Positions 35,880 to 44,821 of a stretch of 64,000 nucleotides of DNA are shown here, one piece after another. Made by a program: the position numbers and the translations under genes. The stretch's first letter is position 1. The number at the start of each line of letters is the position of its first letter. The stretch is from Histidinibacterium aquaticum (GTDB lineage Bacteria > Pseudomonadota > Alphaproteobacteria > Rhodobacterales > Rhodobacteraceae). The notes beneath the pieces were generated by a model. The model was given only the letters and a program-made list of their open reading frames with translations, had not been told where the DNA came from and did not search any database. Where the stretch lies: NCBI RefSeq assembly GCF_008710275.1, contig NZ_VYQE01000002.1, forward strand, positions 62,001 through 126,000, written 5' to 3'.

Positions 35880-36546
35880 TAAGCTACTTTCTGGGTCTCC
35901 CGGTCGGGTTGCATGATCGTCGTGCCGTCGCGGTAGACCACGTCCGGTGGTTGTCCGTCGAGGGCAGCGTGAGGCTGCCGGTGGTTGTAAAAGTCGAACC
36001 AGGTCCGCAGCCCCGCGTGCGCCTGCGATCCTGTCTCCCAGGCGTGCAGGTAGACGCATTCGTATTTGAGGCTGCGCCAGCCGTTCGATGAAGATATTGT
36101 CGAGGAAGCGCCCCTTGCCGTCCATGGAGATGCGCACGCTTGCTCGGCGCAGGCGGTCCATCCAGGTGAAGGCGGTGAACTGTGAGCCCTGGTCCGTATT
36201 CATGATCTCTGGCGCCCCGAAGCGTGCGATCGCCTCGTCCAGCGCCTCGGCGCAGAACTCCGCTCCCAGCGTGTTCGACAATCGCCAGGACAGCGCGCGA
36301 CGGCTGTGCCAGTCCATGATCGCCACCAGGTAGAGGAAGCCCCGCCTCATAGGGAGATACGTGATGTCGGCGCACCAGACCTGGTTCGGGCGGTCGATCG
36401 TCAGACCGCGGAGTAGGTAAGGGAAGGGTCGCCGCCCCTTCGCCGGCCTGCTCGTGTTCGGTTTCCGGTAGATCGGCATCAGGCCCGTGATCCGCATCAG
36501 CCGCCGGACGCGCTTGGGGTTCACGGCATGGCCCTCGTTCCGAAGA
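35880..36546 (-). pseudogene. IS3-family transposase (orfB), truncated and frameshifted
   Basis: The integrase-core half of an IS3-type OrfB: LRNEGHAVNPKRVRRLMR, DRPNQVWCADITYLPM (first catalytic Asp), EIMNTDQGSQFTAF (second Asp), then SMDGKGRFLDNIFIERL. A 2-nt deletion at about 36076-36081 shifts the frame just after FIERL. The continuation (WRSLKYECVYLHAW and on to a stop at 35880) is still readable in the other frame. The 5' third and orfA are missing, cut off where an IS6 fragment begins at about 36547. Confidence 0.88.
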
Positions 36547-37006
36547 TGCCAGGTGGGCCGTGGATCACGAGGGCGAGGTTCTCGAGAGCGTGGTGACGAG
36601 ACGACGTGATCGAGCCGCAGCACTGAAGTTCCTGAAGAAGCTGATGAAACGACACGGCAAGGCCGACGGAATCGTCACTGACAGGCTCCGCTCCTACGGC
36701 GCCGCAATGAAGGAGCTGAGGGTCGGTGGTCAACGGACCGAGGTTCGCTGGATCAACAACCGCGCAGAGAACTCACATCTGCCGTTCCGACGACGAGAGC
36801 GCGCGATGCTGCGCTTCCGTCGGATGCGAAGTCTGCAGAAGTTCGCCTCCGTCTCCAACCACTTCAACCACCAGCGCAGTTTCTCCAGCCGACCTCACTT
36901 CAAACAGTCCCGCGACGCTGCACTGGACGAGTGGCGGGGTCTCTGCGCCCCATGAGCCTGAGCGTTCCGGGGCGAAAGAGACTGTTTCGCATTGTATGAC
37001 AGCACC
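36547..37006 (+). mobile_element. IS6-family element, 5'-truncated copy
   Basis: The 3' 60% of an IS6 element of the longer type (with ESVVTRRRDRAA as in the copy at 47635). Coding begins inside the transposase at WRAVDHEGEVL and runs to a stop at 36955 (catalytic Asp in VTDRLRSY and Glu in NRAENSH kept; the first Asp lost). The right terminal repeat TGACAGCACC ends at 37006. The left part is replaced by the IS3 remnant at about 36546. Confidence 0.88.
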
Positions 37007-37019
37007 ATTTGGTGGGCTA

Positions 37020-37035
37020 CTGAACAGCTGTTCAG
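37020..37035. repeat. 16-bp perfect palindrome
   Basis: CTGAACAGCTGTTCAG, between the IS6 right end and the hydantoinase gene. It could be a regulator site left by a lost gene, or chance. Confidence 0.4.
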
Positions 37036-37085
37036 AGATCTCAAAGCCGAGCCGAGCGCGACAGATCTTCCTATCGGAGCACCGA

Positions 37086-37112
37086 GACTATCGAGCCTGA
37101 AAGGCGATAGTC
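37086..37112 (-). terminator. Hairpin after the hydantoinase gene
   Basis: GACTATCG (37086-37093) pairs with CGATAGTC (37105-37112) around an 11-nt loop that can extend with GCC/GGC pairing. It starts 8 bp after the stop of the minus-strand gene. Without a T-run on either strand its strength is uncertain. Confidence 0.45.
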
Positions 37113-37119
37113 GATTTCA

Positions 37120-38505
37120 TCAAGTTGCAGCCCTTGGAACTTCTCTGCCGGCGCCAGGCGCGGTCAATTTGCCGTCCTCGACCACTGGTTTGCCTCGCAG
37201 AATGACCGTTTCGGGCCAGCCCTGGACCTCAAACCCTTCGTAGGGACTGTAATCCGCGGCGTCGTGCAGGTCTGCGTGACGTATCGACTTGCGCACCTGC
37301 GGGTCCCAGATGGTGATGTCGGCATCCGCGCCGACGGCGATCGTACCTTTTCTCGGATACATGTCGTAGGCGCGGGCATGGTTGGTCGAAGTTAGTGCCA
37401 CGAAGCGCGTCAGGTCGATGCGCCCCTTCATGACGCCCTCGGAAAACAGGATGGGCAGGCGCGTCTCGACCCCCGGGATTCCGTTCGGGATGTGCCTGAA
37501 GCTGCGCAGTCCGGCCGGATTGCGCTTTCCCTGGTCGTCCTCGTATCGGAACGGACAGTGATCGGAGGAAAAAAGGTCGAACAATCCGGTTTCGAGGCCG
37601 CGCCAGCAGTTCTTCTGCTCGGTCGTATCGCGTGGCGGAGGCGAGCAGACGAACTTGGCACCCTCCCAGTTGTCTCGGGCCAGGTCGTCGGCCTCGAGCA
37701 CGAGGTACTGCGGGCATGTCTCCGCCGTGATGTCGATGCCGCGCGACCGCGCGCGGGCGATCTCGTCGATTGCGGCGCCATTGGAGACGTGAACGATGAC
37801 GATCGGGACGTCGACGACCTCGGCCAGTGTCAGGGCGCGATGCGTCGCCTCCCGCTCTGCCGCCACTGGCCGTGTCGTGGCGTGAGCGCGAGGCGCAACA
37901 TCGCCCGCTTCCGCCGCACGGGCCGCGAGGAACGCGATGACATCCTCGTTCTCGCAATGAACCATGACCTTCGCCCCGTGCCGCCGGGCGACGTCCATGG
38001 TGGCGAGGATGCCGGCGTCATCCATGCGCATCGCCTCGTAGGTCATGAAGACCTTGACCGAGCGCTGCCCCTCCTCGATCAGCGCGGGCAACTCCTGGCC
38101 GAGCACCTGCGGCGTCGGATCGGTAACGATCATGTGGAATCCGAAATCGACGTGCGAGCCGGTAGCCTTCTCCCGGTAGTCACGAAACGCGGTGGCGAGC
38201 GACTGGCCGCGTTCCTGCAGGCAGAAAGGCATCACCGTGGTGTTGCCGCCGAAGGCTGCGGATCGTGTGGCGCTGTCGAAATCGTCGGCCATGACAATGC
38301 CCGGCCCGGAGGGCTGGGCGATGTGCACATGGCTGTCGATCCCGCCGGGCAGGACGTACCGCCCCGTCGCGTCGATCACCCGGGTCGCGCCGCCCATGTC
38401 GCCGCCGATCTGCACGACCCGCCCGTCGCTGATCCCGATGTCCGCCTCGAAGACATCCGCCGCGGTTGCAACGGTTCCGTTGGCAATAACCAGGTCGTAG
38501 GCCAT
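37120..38505 (-). CDS. Hydantoinase/dihydropyrimidinase-type amidohydrolase
   Basis: 461 residues, cyclic-amidase superfamily. Metal ligands visible: HVH in GGIDSHVHI, carbamylated Lys in SVKVFMTY, His in KVMVHCENE and IVIVHVSN, and Asp in LFSSDHCPF. It hydrolyses a cyclic imide or ureide ring (dihydropyrimidines or hydantoins). Length is normal for the family. It follows the RpiR regulator gene by 11 bp in a minus-strand operon, and ends at the hairpin 37086-37112. Confidence 0.9.
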   Translation of the reverse strand: MAYDLVIANGTVATAADVFEADIGISDGRVVQIGGDMGGATRVIDATGRYVLPGGIDSHVHIAQPSGPGIVMADDFDSATRSAAFGGNTTVMPFCLQERGQSLATAFRDYREKATGSHVDFGFHMIVTDPTPQVLGQELPALIEEGQRSVKVFMTYEAMRMDDAGILATMDVARRHGAKVMVHCENEDVIAFLAARAAEAGDVAPRAHATTRPVAAEREATHRALTLAEVVDVPIVIVHVSNGAAIDEIARARSRGIDITAETCPQYLVLEADDLARDNWEGAKFVCSPPPRDTTEQKNCWRGLETGLFDLFSSDHCPFRYEDDQGKRNPAGLRSFRHIPNGIPGVETRLPILFSEGVMKGRIDLTRFVALTSTNHARAYDMYPRKGTIAVGADADITIWDPQVRKSIRHADLHDAADYSPYEGFEVQGWPETVILRGKPVVEDGKLTAPGAGREVPRAAT

Positions 38506-38516
38506 CCGAGATCCTT

Positions 38517-39410
38517 TCAGGCGTTGATCAGGTCGAGATCGAGGTCGCCCCTGTCCCGATTCCGGTAGGCGAGACCGATGGTGAGAACCTGCACGAGGCT
38601 CATCACGCCGGTCAGCGAGCGAAACCCGTGCAACTCGGCATCGTCGACGGTCAGCACTTCCACCGCATCGACGGTGATCGGACTAACCGGTGAATCGGTG
38701 ATGGCGATCACTTCATGGCCGGCTGCGCGGGCAGCCGAAGTCGCGTCGATGGTGGCCTGCGCGTAGGGAGGGAAGCTAATTGAAACCAGCAGGTCGCCGG
38801 ACTGCATAACGCCGATCTGGTCCGAGGCGAGGCTGCCCATGCCGGTGACCTGGATCGCCTGGACGTTCGCCCGCCGAAGCGCATAAGCGAAGTACGAGGC
38901 CACCGGGAAGGACCGGTCCAAACCGATGAGGTGCACGGTTCGAGCCGCCATGATCCGGTCGATGGCTGCATCCAGCGGTAGCTCGTCGAGCCGTCCACCG
39001 AGATGCGCGAGCGAGGCGCTGTTGGCCCGGCAGAAGGACTGGCCTATCGCGTGAATGTCGGAGGGATCGTGAACAACCTCGTCCCCTTGGCTGTGGGAGA
39101 TCCTCTCGGACAGGGAAACCGGGTAGGCATGGTGCAAGGGAGCCCGAAACAGCTTCTGCATGTCCGAAAATCCGCCGAACCCCATGGCCTTCGCAAGTCT
39201 TACGAAAATCGAGGGTGTGAGCCGCGACTTGCGCGCCATGACAGACAGGGTCTCCAGCGCGACGATGCGTTGGTTGTCGAGCACCCAGGCCCCGGCTTCG
39301 AGCATGCGGTTCGTGAAGAGCTGCCGTTCGTTCAGCAGACGGGCCCTGAACGCCTCTACACTCTGCGGCTTCTCGATCTTGTCTGTATCGGTGCGAGTGT
39401 CAGGCATCAT
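38517..39410 (-). CDS. MurR/RpiR-family transcriptional regulator
   Basis: About 297 residues from ATG 39410 (GGAG 7 nt upstream); the frame is open to 39704 but the extra part is not family-like. N-terminal helix-turn-helix (VALETLSVMARKSRLTPSIFVRLAKAMGF) and a C-terminal SIS domain (about 130-265; VHLIGLDRSFPVASYFAYALR, ISFPPYAQATID, AITDSPVSPI) that binds a phosphosugar or other small ligand. It sits between the class V protein and the hydantoinase and likely controls both. Confidence 0.9.
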   Translation of the reverse strand: MMPDTRTDTDKIEKPQSVEAFRARLLNERQLFTNRMLEAGAWVLDNQRIVALETLSVMARKSRLTPSIFVRLAKAMGFGGFSDMQKLFRAPLHHAYPVSLSERISHSQGDEVVHDPSDIHAIGQSFCRANSASLAHLGGRLDELPLDAAIDRIMAARTVHLIGLDRSFPVASYFAYALRRANVQAIQVTGMGSLASDQIGVMQSGDLLVSISFPPYAQATIDATSAARAAGHEVIAITDSPVSPITVDAVEVLTVDDAELHGFRSLTGVMSLVQVLTIGLAYRNRDRGDLDLDLINA

Positions 39411-39615
39411 CGGGCGCTCCGGGGCGTTTGCAGACTGTGACCATCTCTTGGGCCTTTCGACGATTAATTGCACGACGGTCCGGAAAAGGGAGCTTCCGGG
39501 CGCGTCCCGCAGAGCAGTCTGAAGGACCCTGTCGAGCCCTGCTCCCTTCGCGAGCAGGTCTTGGGCAATGATCTTCCTGCTATCCGCAATCTCCGAGTAT
39601 ACGTCGTTGAAGCGT

Positions 39616-40848
39616 CTAGCTGCGTAGGCGCTCAAGCTGTTCGATGAGCCGATCCATTTCCTCAAGTGTATTGTAATGCACCGCCGACGCGCGAATGACG
39701 CCATCCGGATCGCCGAGATCGAGCGCCTGAACCAGACGTTTCGAGTGAAAGTCCCCGAAGCGGATGCCGATACCCGAGGAGTCCACCGCTTCGACCGTCT
39801 TACGTGACGACTGCCCCTCGATCACGAAGGAGATCGTCGGCACGCGAGCCTCGCGATCCGAGGCGGAGTCGCCCACGATGGTCACATCGTCCCGGCCGCG
39901 CAAATAGCCCAGAAGACGTTCGGATAGCGCAGCTTCATGATCGGCAATCATGTCGAAGGCCGCCTCGACGGCCGCGCGGCCCGATGCGTTGATCCCATGT
40001 GCCTTGGCGAGCCCTTCCAGGTAGTCGATCACTCCGACGCAGGAGTAGGCCAGTTCGTAGTTGGCGTTGCCAGGTTCGAGCTTATTGGGAACCTTCTCCT
40101 CGCCATAGAAATAATGATTGATGTTTCCGGCCTTGTGACGAAGCAGATCGTACTTTCCGTAGAGCGCTGCATGGTGCGGACCGTAGGTCTTGTAGACGGA
40201 GAACCCGTAGAAATCGGCGCCGAGTGCCTTCACATCGATGGCCCTGTGCGGTGCATAGGCCACCCCGTCGACACAGATCATCGCCCCGTGGTCGTGGACC
40301 AGGTCTGCGATAGCGCGGACGTCATTGATGCTGCCGAAGATGTTCGAGCAATGGGTCATGGCCACCAAGCGAGTCTTCGACCCCAGGAGCGGCGCGAGGT
40401 CATCCGGCCTTGGCCTGTGCGCTCCGGCCGGAAGCTCCCAAGTCCTAACGATGATGCCGCGCTGTTCGAGCCGCCGCCATGGACCGATGTTCGCTTCGTG
40501 ATCGAAGTTCGAAACGACGACCTCGTCGCCCGGCTCCCACTTCTGCGCCAGCGATTGCGCGAGCTGATCGAACAATTGCGTGGCGGTTGCCCCCATCACG
40601 ACCTCTTCGGGGCGATCGGCGTTCAGCAACGTCGCGAGGGCCGTCCGTCCTTCGGCCACTTTCCGCGACGCCTCGACCGATGCCCCATAGGTCGCGCCCA
40701 GTTGTACGTTCGACGAGAACAGGAACTCGCGCATCCGATCGAAGACCGGTTCGGCGAGCTGGGACCCGCCGGCATTGTCCAGCAGCACCTCGTCCTCGGA
40801 CAGGGCCGGGAACTGTCGACGGACGTACTCGAGGTCGAGTTTCGGCAT
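39616..40848 (-). CDS. Class V aminotransferase-fold protein (cysteine desulfurase-like)
   Basis: 410 residues, PLP fold type I. LLDNAGGSQLAEPV at the N-terminus, MGATATQLFDQLAQ phosphate loop, VSNFDHEANIG (stacking His), CVDGVAYAPHR (Asp, His), Schiff-base Lys in SVYKTYGPHH. The C-terminal SFVIEGQSSR and IGIRFGDFHS segments match selenocysteine lyase/cysteine desulfurase relatives, but no catalytic Cys loop is obvious. First gene of the RpiR-hydantoinase operon; the 205 bp to the regulator gene hold no other gene. Confidence 0.87.
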   Translation of the reverse strand: MPKLDLEYVRRQFPALSEDEVLLDNAGGSQLAEPVFDRMREFLFSSNVQLGATYGASVEASRKVAEGRTALATLLNADRPEEVVMGATATQLFDQLAQSLAQKWEPGDEVVVSNFDHEANIGPWRRLEQRGIIVRTWELPAGAHRPRPDDLAPLLGSKTRLVAMTHCSNIFGSINDVRAIADLVHDHGAMICVDGVAYAPHRAIDVKALGADFYGFSVYKTYGPHHAALYGKYDLLRHKAGNINHYFYGEEKVPNKLEPGNANYELAYSCVGVIDYLEGLAKAHGINASGRAAVEAAFDMIADHEAALSERLLGYLRGRDDVTIVGDSASDREARVPTISFVIEGQSSRKTVEAVDSSGIGIRFGDFHSKRLVQALDLGDPDGVIRASAVHYNTLEEMDRLIEQLERLRS

Positions 40849-40880
40849 GTAAACCTCGTGATAAACAAGCTTCGGGCAGG

Positions 40881-40925
40881 TGAAACGAATTTTCCAATCA
40901 AGTCAATTTCCAAAAAAAAATTTCA
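40881..40925. promoter_or_regulatory. AT-rich repeats in front of the class V operon
   Basis: ATTTTCCAA (40889-40897) and AATTTCCAA (40905-40913) are direct repeats 16 bp apart (TTGGAAATT and TTGGAAAAT read from the minus strand), followed by a run of nine A. This is a plausible RpiR operator near the minus-strand promoter. The rest of 40849-41187 is the shared upstream region of two divergent operons. Confidence 0.35.
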
Positions 40926-41187
40926 TTTTGCCTGAGCCCGTGCAAGGCTGACAGGTGGCGGCAATGGGAATCGCCTTGCGCCGCGCCGAAAGCGGGTTTT
41001 CGCGCGCCCGGAAGGGTCGCGCTCTACTGGGGGCCGATCTTTGATGAAGATACCCATGGACCGGGTCACGGCGTTTCAAAGTCGGCAGGCGCCTCAGCCG
41101 ACCGACAAAAGAGGCATCGCGACACTCTCGCGGTCCGCAGATTCCGGCTCTCCCGCAATCCACGCACCCCTTGCCCAGGAGGCACAT

Positions 41188-42009
41188 ATGTTCACACGAC
41201 TCCTCAAGACCGCACCCATGATGGGTGCGACCGTCCTAGCGGCGACTGTCGCATTCGGTCCGGCTCAGGCGCAGGACTCGGACCGCCCGGTCGTTCGCGT
41301 GGCCAGCAACGTCAACATTCCGCTCCGCATCTTCCGGGCCGGGGACGAGATCCAAGGCTACGAGTACGAGGTCTACAAGGAAGCGCTCGAACGTGCGGGC
41401 TACGAGGTCGAGGTCACAGATGTGGCGTTCAGCGGGCTGTTCTCGGGTCTCCAGGCCGAGCAATGGGATGTTGTCGCGTCCAACGTGTTCATCACTCCGG
41501 AGCGGCATGCCGAGATGGACCACAGTGAGCCCTACCTGGCCGCATTCGATGCACTCATGGTTCGGGAGGACGACGACGTCCAGAGCCCCGAAGACCTCGA
41601 GGGCGGTGTGGTCGGCACCGAAACGGGGACCACACAAGCGGCCTATGCGGAGGCGCTGGAAGAGGAGTACGGACCGTTCGAGATCCGCGCCTACGAAGAC
41701 ATCGAAACCCAGCTGCTGGACCTCGAAGTCGGACGGATCGACGCCTTGACGCTCGGCTACCCGACCGCCCGGGTCTACATCCAGGAGCGGGGCCTCTTCG
41801 AAGTGATCGACACCAATGATGCAAGCTTCATGATCGGCGCCTTTTTCCGGACGGGCGATCCGCTCCGCGACGAGTTCGACGAGGCGCTTCGGTCGATGAA
41901 GGAAGACGGCACGACCGCCGAGCTGTTCGAGCAGTACTTCGGCGATGCTCCCGACGAGGACTCTCCCGTCGTTCGGGTCTTCGAAGAGCCCTACGTCCCC
42001 GCAGAGTGA
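41188..42009 (+). CDS. Polar amino-acid ABC transporter, periplasmic binding protein
   Basis: 273 residues from ATG 41188 with AGGAGG 5 nt upstream. Signal peptide MFTRLLKTAPMMGATVLA followed by a processing site after AQA. SBP_bac_3 fold: VRVASNVNIPLRIFRAGDEIQGYEYE, GLFSGLQAEQWDVVASNVFITPERH, and VGTETGTTQAAYAEAL in the hinge and second lobe. It captures an amino acid or related cation. First gene of a four-gene transporter cluster; a hairpin separates it from the permease. Confidence 0.93.
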   Translation: MFTRLLKTAPMMGATVLAATVAFGPAQAQDSDRPVVRVASNVNIPLRIFRAGDEIQGYEYEVYKEALERAGYEVEVTDVAFSGLFSGLQAEQWDVVASNVFITPERHAEMDHSEPYLAAFDALMVREDDDVQSPEDLEGGVVGTETGTTQAAYAEALEEEYGPFEIRAYEDIETQLLDLEVGRIDALTLGYPTARVYIQERGLFEVIDTNDASFMIGAFFRTGDPLRDEFDEALRSMKEDGTTAELFEQYFGDAPDEDSPVVRVFEEPYVPAE

Positions 42010-42044
42010 TCGCGCGCGCTGTCCAGCGCCCGAGCATTTCGAAC

Positions 42045-42079
42045 GCCCGCACGGAGGCCATAGGCAGCCCCGTGCGGGC
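42045..42079 (+). promoter_or_regulatory. Perfect 10-bp hairpin between binding protein and permease
   Basis: GCCCGCACGG (42045-42054) pairs with CCGTGCGGGC (42070-42079) around a 15-nt loop, 36 bp after the binding-protein stop. Such hairpins typically protect the upstream mRNA, keeping the binding protein in excess over the membrane subunits. Confidence 0.55.
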
Positions 42080-42118
42080 GCATGACGCGCCGCACTCGAA
42101 ACAGGCCCCAGTCCGCGC

Positions 42119-43105
42119 ATGACCGACATTCGAACCACGATCGACGATTGGCGCAATCGCGGGGCCCACCAGCCCTGGTTCCGCCGCTACGAGTGGCTGG
42201 CCATCGGCCTGGTCGGCTGGATCGCCGCCGCAGTGCTCTTCCTGCCGCCCTTCGGCAAGCCGACGCCGCTCGGCGCCGCAGGCGTAATCCTTTGGTACCT
42301 GACAGGCTTCGTATTGGCCGGCGTGATGCTCACCGACCGGGAGAAGCCAATCCTTCTCAAGCGGGCCACCAGCTTGAGCGTCATCGTCTTGTTCTTCTGG
42401 CTTTTCTACCGTTACAGCGGCACGCGCTGGGATCGGGTGCAGGAGCAATTCTTCAATTTCTCGCGCATGGATGGCGTCTGGGAGCTCTATGCCCAGGGCC
42501 TTCTCGTGACACTCCAGCTCTCGATCGTGGCTGCAGTCCTGTCGATTATCTTCGGCCTGACGTTCGGGATCCTCCGGACCCTCGGCAATCCCGTCATCGA
42601 CCTCTTTCTGGGTCTGCACGTCGACATCTTCCGTGCACTGCCGCTCATCGTCAGCATGGTCCTCATCTTCTACGCTTTGCCGTTCCTCGGGATCCGCCTG
42701 CCGGCGTTCTGGGCGGCCGTACTGGCTCTGGTCCTCATGAACAGTGCCTACCAGACCGAGATCTTTCGCGCCGGCATCGAAAGCATCCCTCGCGGTCAGA
42801 TCGACGCCGCCCGCGCGCTGGGTCTGGGCCCGGGCGCGACCATGCGGTTTGTGATCCTGCCGCAGGCGTTCAAGATCGTAATCCCGCCGCTCACGAATAA
42901 CCTCGTCAGCCTCGTGAAGGACACCGCCGTCGCCTACGTCATCACCGTGCCCGAGCTGCTCACCACGGCACAGCAGGCGGTCACCTGGAAGCGCACGCCG
43001 ACGCCTCTCGTCCTGTCGATGTTCGTCTACCTCGCGACGCTGATCCCGCTCATCCACCTTACCCGACGGCTGGAGCGTCGCCTCGACGCTTGGAACGTAA
43101 GATGA
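42119..43105 (+). CDS. Amino-acid ABC transporter permease (HisM/GlnP type)
   Basis: 328 residues. The first 110 residues hold three extra hydrophobic helices, then the family core with a first helix (GLLVTLQLSIVAAVLSIIFGLTFGIL) and the EAA loop (GIESIPRGQIDAARALGLGPGATMRFVILPQAFK) that docks the ATPase. Its stop overlaps the ATPase start by 4 nt (ATGA). Confidence 0.93.
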   Translation: MTDIRTTIDDWRNRGAHQPWFRRYEWLAIGLVGWIAAAVLFLPPFGKPTPLGAAGVILWYLTGFVLAGVMLTDREKPILLKRATSLSVIVLFFWLFYRYSGTRWDRVQEQFFNFSRMDGVWELYAQGLLVTLQLSIVAAVLSIIFGLTFGILRTLGNPVIDLFLGLHVDIFRALPLIVSMVLIFYALPFLGIRLPAFWAAVLALVLMNSAYQTEIFRAGIESIPRGQIDAARALGLGPGATMRFVILPQAFKIVIPPLTNNLVSLVKDTAVAYVITVPELLTTAQQAVTWKRTPTPLVLSMFVYLATLIPLIHLTRRLERRLDAWNVR

Positions 43106-43857
43106 GCGCCGTGTCTGACACCAAGGCAGAGCCGATGATCGAAGCGCGCGGCATCCACAAGTACTTCGGTGGTTCGCACGTCCTGCGCGGCATCGACGCA
43201 ACGATCGCAAGAGGTGAAGTGGCCGCGCTGATGGGTAGTTCGGGCAGCGGCAAGAGCACGTTTCTCCGATGCCTGAACCGGATCGAGGAACCGAGCCAAG
43301 GCGACGTCCTGATCGAGGGCACCGTCATCACCGACCTGCGGACCGACGTGAACCGGGTCCGCGCGGACATCGGCATGGTGTTTCAGGAATACAACCTCTT
43401 CCCGCACATGACCGTTCTGGAAAACGTCGCGCTCGGATTGATCTACGTCCGCCGGCGCCCGCGCAGCGAGGCGCAGGAGACCGCTGCTGACGCGCTCAAA
43501 CGGGTTGGCCTCGCCGACCATGTCACGAAGCACCCGCAGCAGCTCTCGGGAGGCCAGCAGCAGCGGGTCGCGATCGCCCGCTCGCTCGCGATGCGGCCGA
43601 AGGCGATCCTGTTCGACGAGCCCACCTCCGCGCTCGACCCCGAGATGGTGAACGAGGTTCTCGAGGTGATGCGGACACTCGCCGAGGAGGGAATGACGAT
43701 GGTCGTCGTCAGTCACGAGATCGGATTCCTGCGCAAGGCGGCCGATCAGCTGATCATGCTCGACGCCGGCCAGGTCGTCGAACGCGGACCGACCGCGCGG
43801 GTACTCGACGAACCCGAGCACGAACGGACCCGCGAATTCCTGAGAGCGATACGATGA
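43102..43857 (+). CDS. Amino-acid ABC transporter ATP-binding protein (GlnQ/HisP type)
   Basis: 251 residues. Walker A GSSGSGKST, Q-loop MVFQEYNLFPHMT, signature LSGGQQQR, Walker B ILFDEPTSAL, H-loop VVVSHEIGF. Energises import through the two permeases on either side. The start at ATG 43102 is chosen for the ATGA overlap; an in-frame ATG at 43090 lies inside the permease gene. Confidence 0.95.
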   Translation: MSAVSDTKAEPMIEARGIHKYFGGSHVLRGIDATIARGEVAALMGSSGSGKSTFLRCLNRIEEPSQGDVLIEGTVITDLRTDVNRVRADIGMVFQEYNLFPHMTVLENVALGLIYVRRRPRSEAQETAADALKRVGLADHVTKHPQQLSGGQQQRVAIARSLAMRPKAILFDEPTSALDPEMVNEVLEVMRTLAEEGMTMVVVSHEIGFLRKAADQLIMLDAGQVVERGPTARVLDEPEHERTREFLRAIR

Positions 43858-44798
43858 GGCAAGAGCTGATCAAATCCCGGCCCATTCCGCTGATACTGAT
43901 GTTTCTGGTAGGACTCGGCTACCTTCTCGCTGCGCCGGCGACCTCGGGGATCGGCATTGCCTTCGATATCACCGCGACTGTCGCGGTGTTCGTCGCCTTC
44001 CTGTTCCTGTTCGTCCCCGTGCAGATCGACAAGGGCGCGCCACTCTGGCTACAGAACCTGTCAGCCCTGGCGCTGCTCGTTCTGGCGACGGCCGCATTCT
44101 TTCGCTGGGCGGATGGCGACTGGGGCCGCCTTGGCTACCTCTTCTTCAACGTGGAGGTGATGAGCCGCCCCGGCGCAATGGCACGGATGCTGAGCGGCCT
44201 CTGGATCGCCGTGCAGGTGTTCCTGTTTTCCCTGGTGCTGTCCACGCTTCTCGGCATGTTCATGGCGGTCGTGCGAAGCATCGTAAATGACGCGCTGCTC
44301 AACTTCTTCATCGACGCCTATGTCGACGTCTTTCGTGCAGTGCCACCGATCGTACTGCTGCTCGTCACCTACTCGGCGCTGCCCTACTCGGGGATCGTTC
44401 TATCGCCATTCGCCACCGGTGTGGTGGCATTGACCCTGATCGAGGGCGCCTACCTCACCGAAGTGTTCCGGTCCGGTATCGAGGCGATCCACCGAAACCA
44501 AGTGCTCAGCGCCCGAAGCATCGGCCTGACCGCGTGGCAGGCGATGCGCTTGGTGGTGCTTCCGCAATCGGTGCGGATCGTGTTGCCCGACTACTCCAAT
44601 CGTCTAATTGGCCTCATGAAGCGCACGGCAGAGACCTCCGTGATCGCGATCGCCGAGATTCTCAAGGTCGCCCAGGATCTTCAATCCCAATTCGTCAATG
44701 CCACGCCGCTCGTCGTCGGTGCGCTACTTTATATGGTCGTGCTCTTCCCGATGACGCGGTTCGTTTCACGCTTGGAAAAATCGCGACCCCGGCAGTGA
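43854..44798 (+). CDS. Amino-acid ABC transporter permease, second subunit
   Basis: 314 residues. Like its partner at 42119 it has extra N-terminal helices (three, about 1-85). Core helices start at MLSGLWIAVQVFLFSLVL and the EAA loop is GIEAIHRNQVLSARSIGLTAWQ. ATGA overlap with the ATPase. The IS6 copy 2 begins 23 bp after its stop, which marks the end of the module. Confidence 0.93.
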   Translation: MRQELIKSRPIPLILMFLVGLGYLLAAPATSGIGIAFDITATVAVFVAFLFLFVPVQIDKGAPLWLQNLSALALLVLATAAFFRWADGDWGRLGYLFFNVEVMSRPGAMARMLSGLWIAVQVFLFSLVLSTLLGMFMAVVRSIVNDALLNFFIDAYVDVFRAVPPIVLLLVTYSALPYSGIVLSPFATGVVALTLIEGAYLTEVFRSGIEAIHRNQVLSARSIGLTAWQAMRLVVLPQSVRIVLPDYSNRLIGLMKRTAETSVIAIAEILKVAQDLQSQFVNATPLVVGALLYMVVLFPMTRFVSRLEKSRPRQ

Positions 44799-44821
44799 AA
44801 CGCCGGAGCAAGCCTCTGAAG

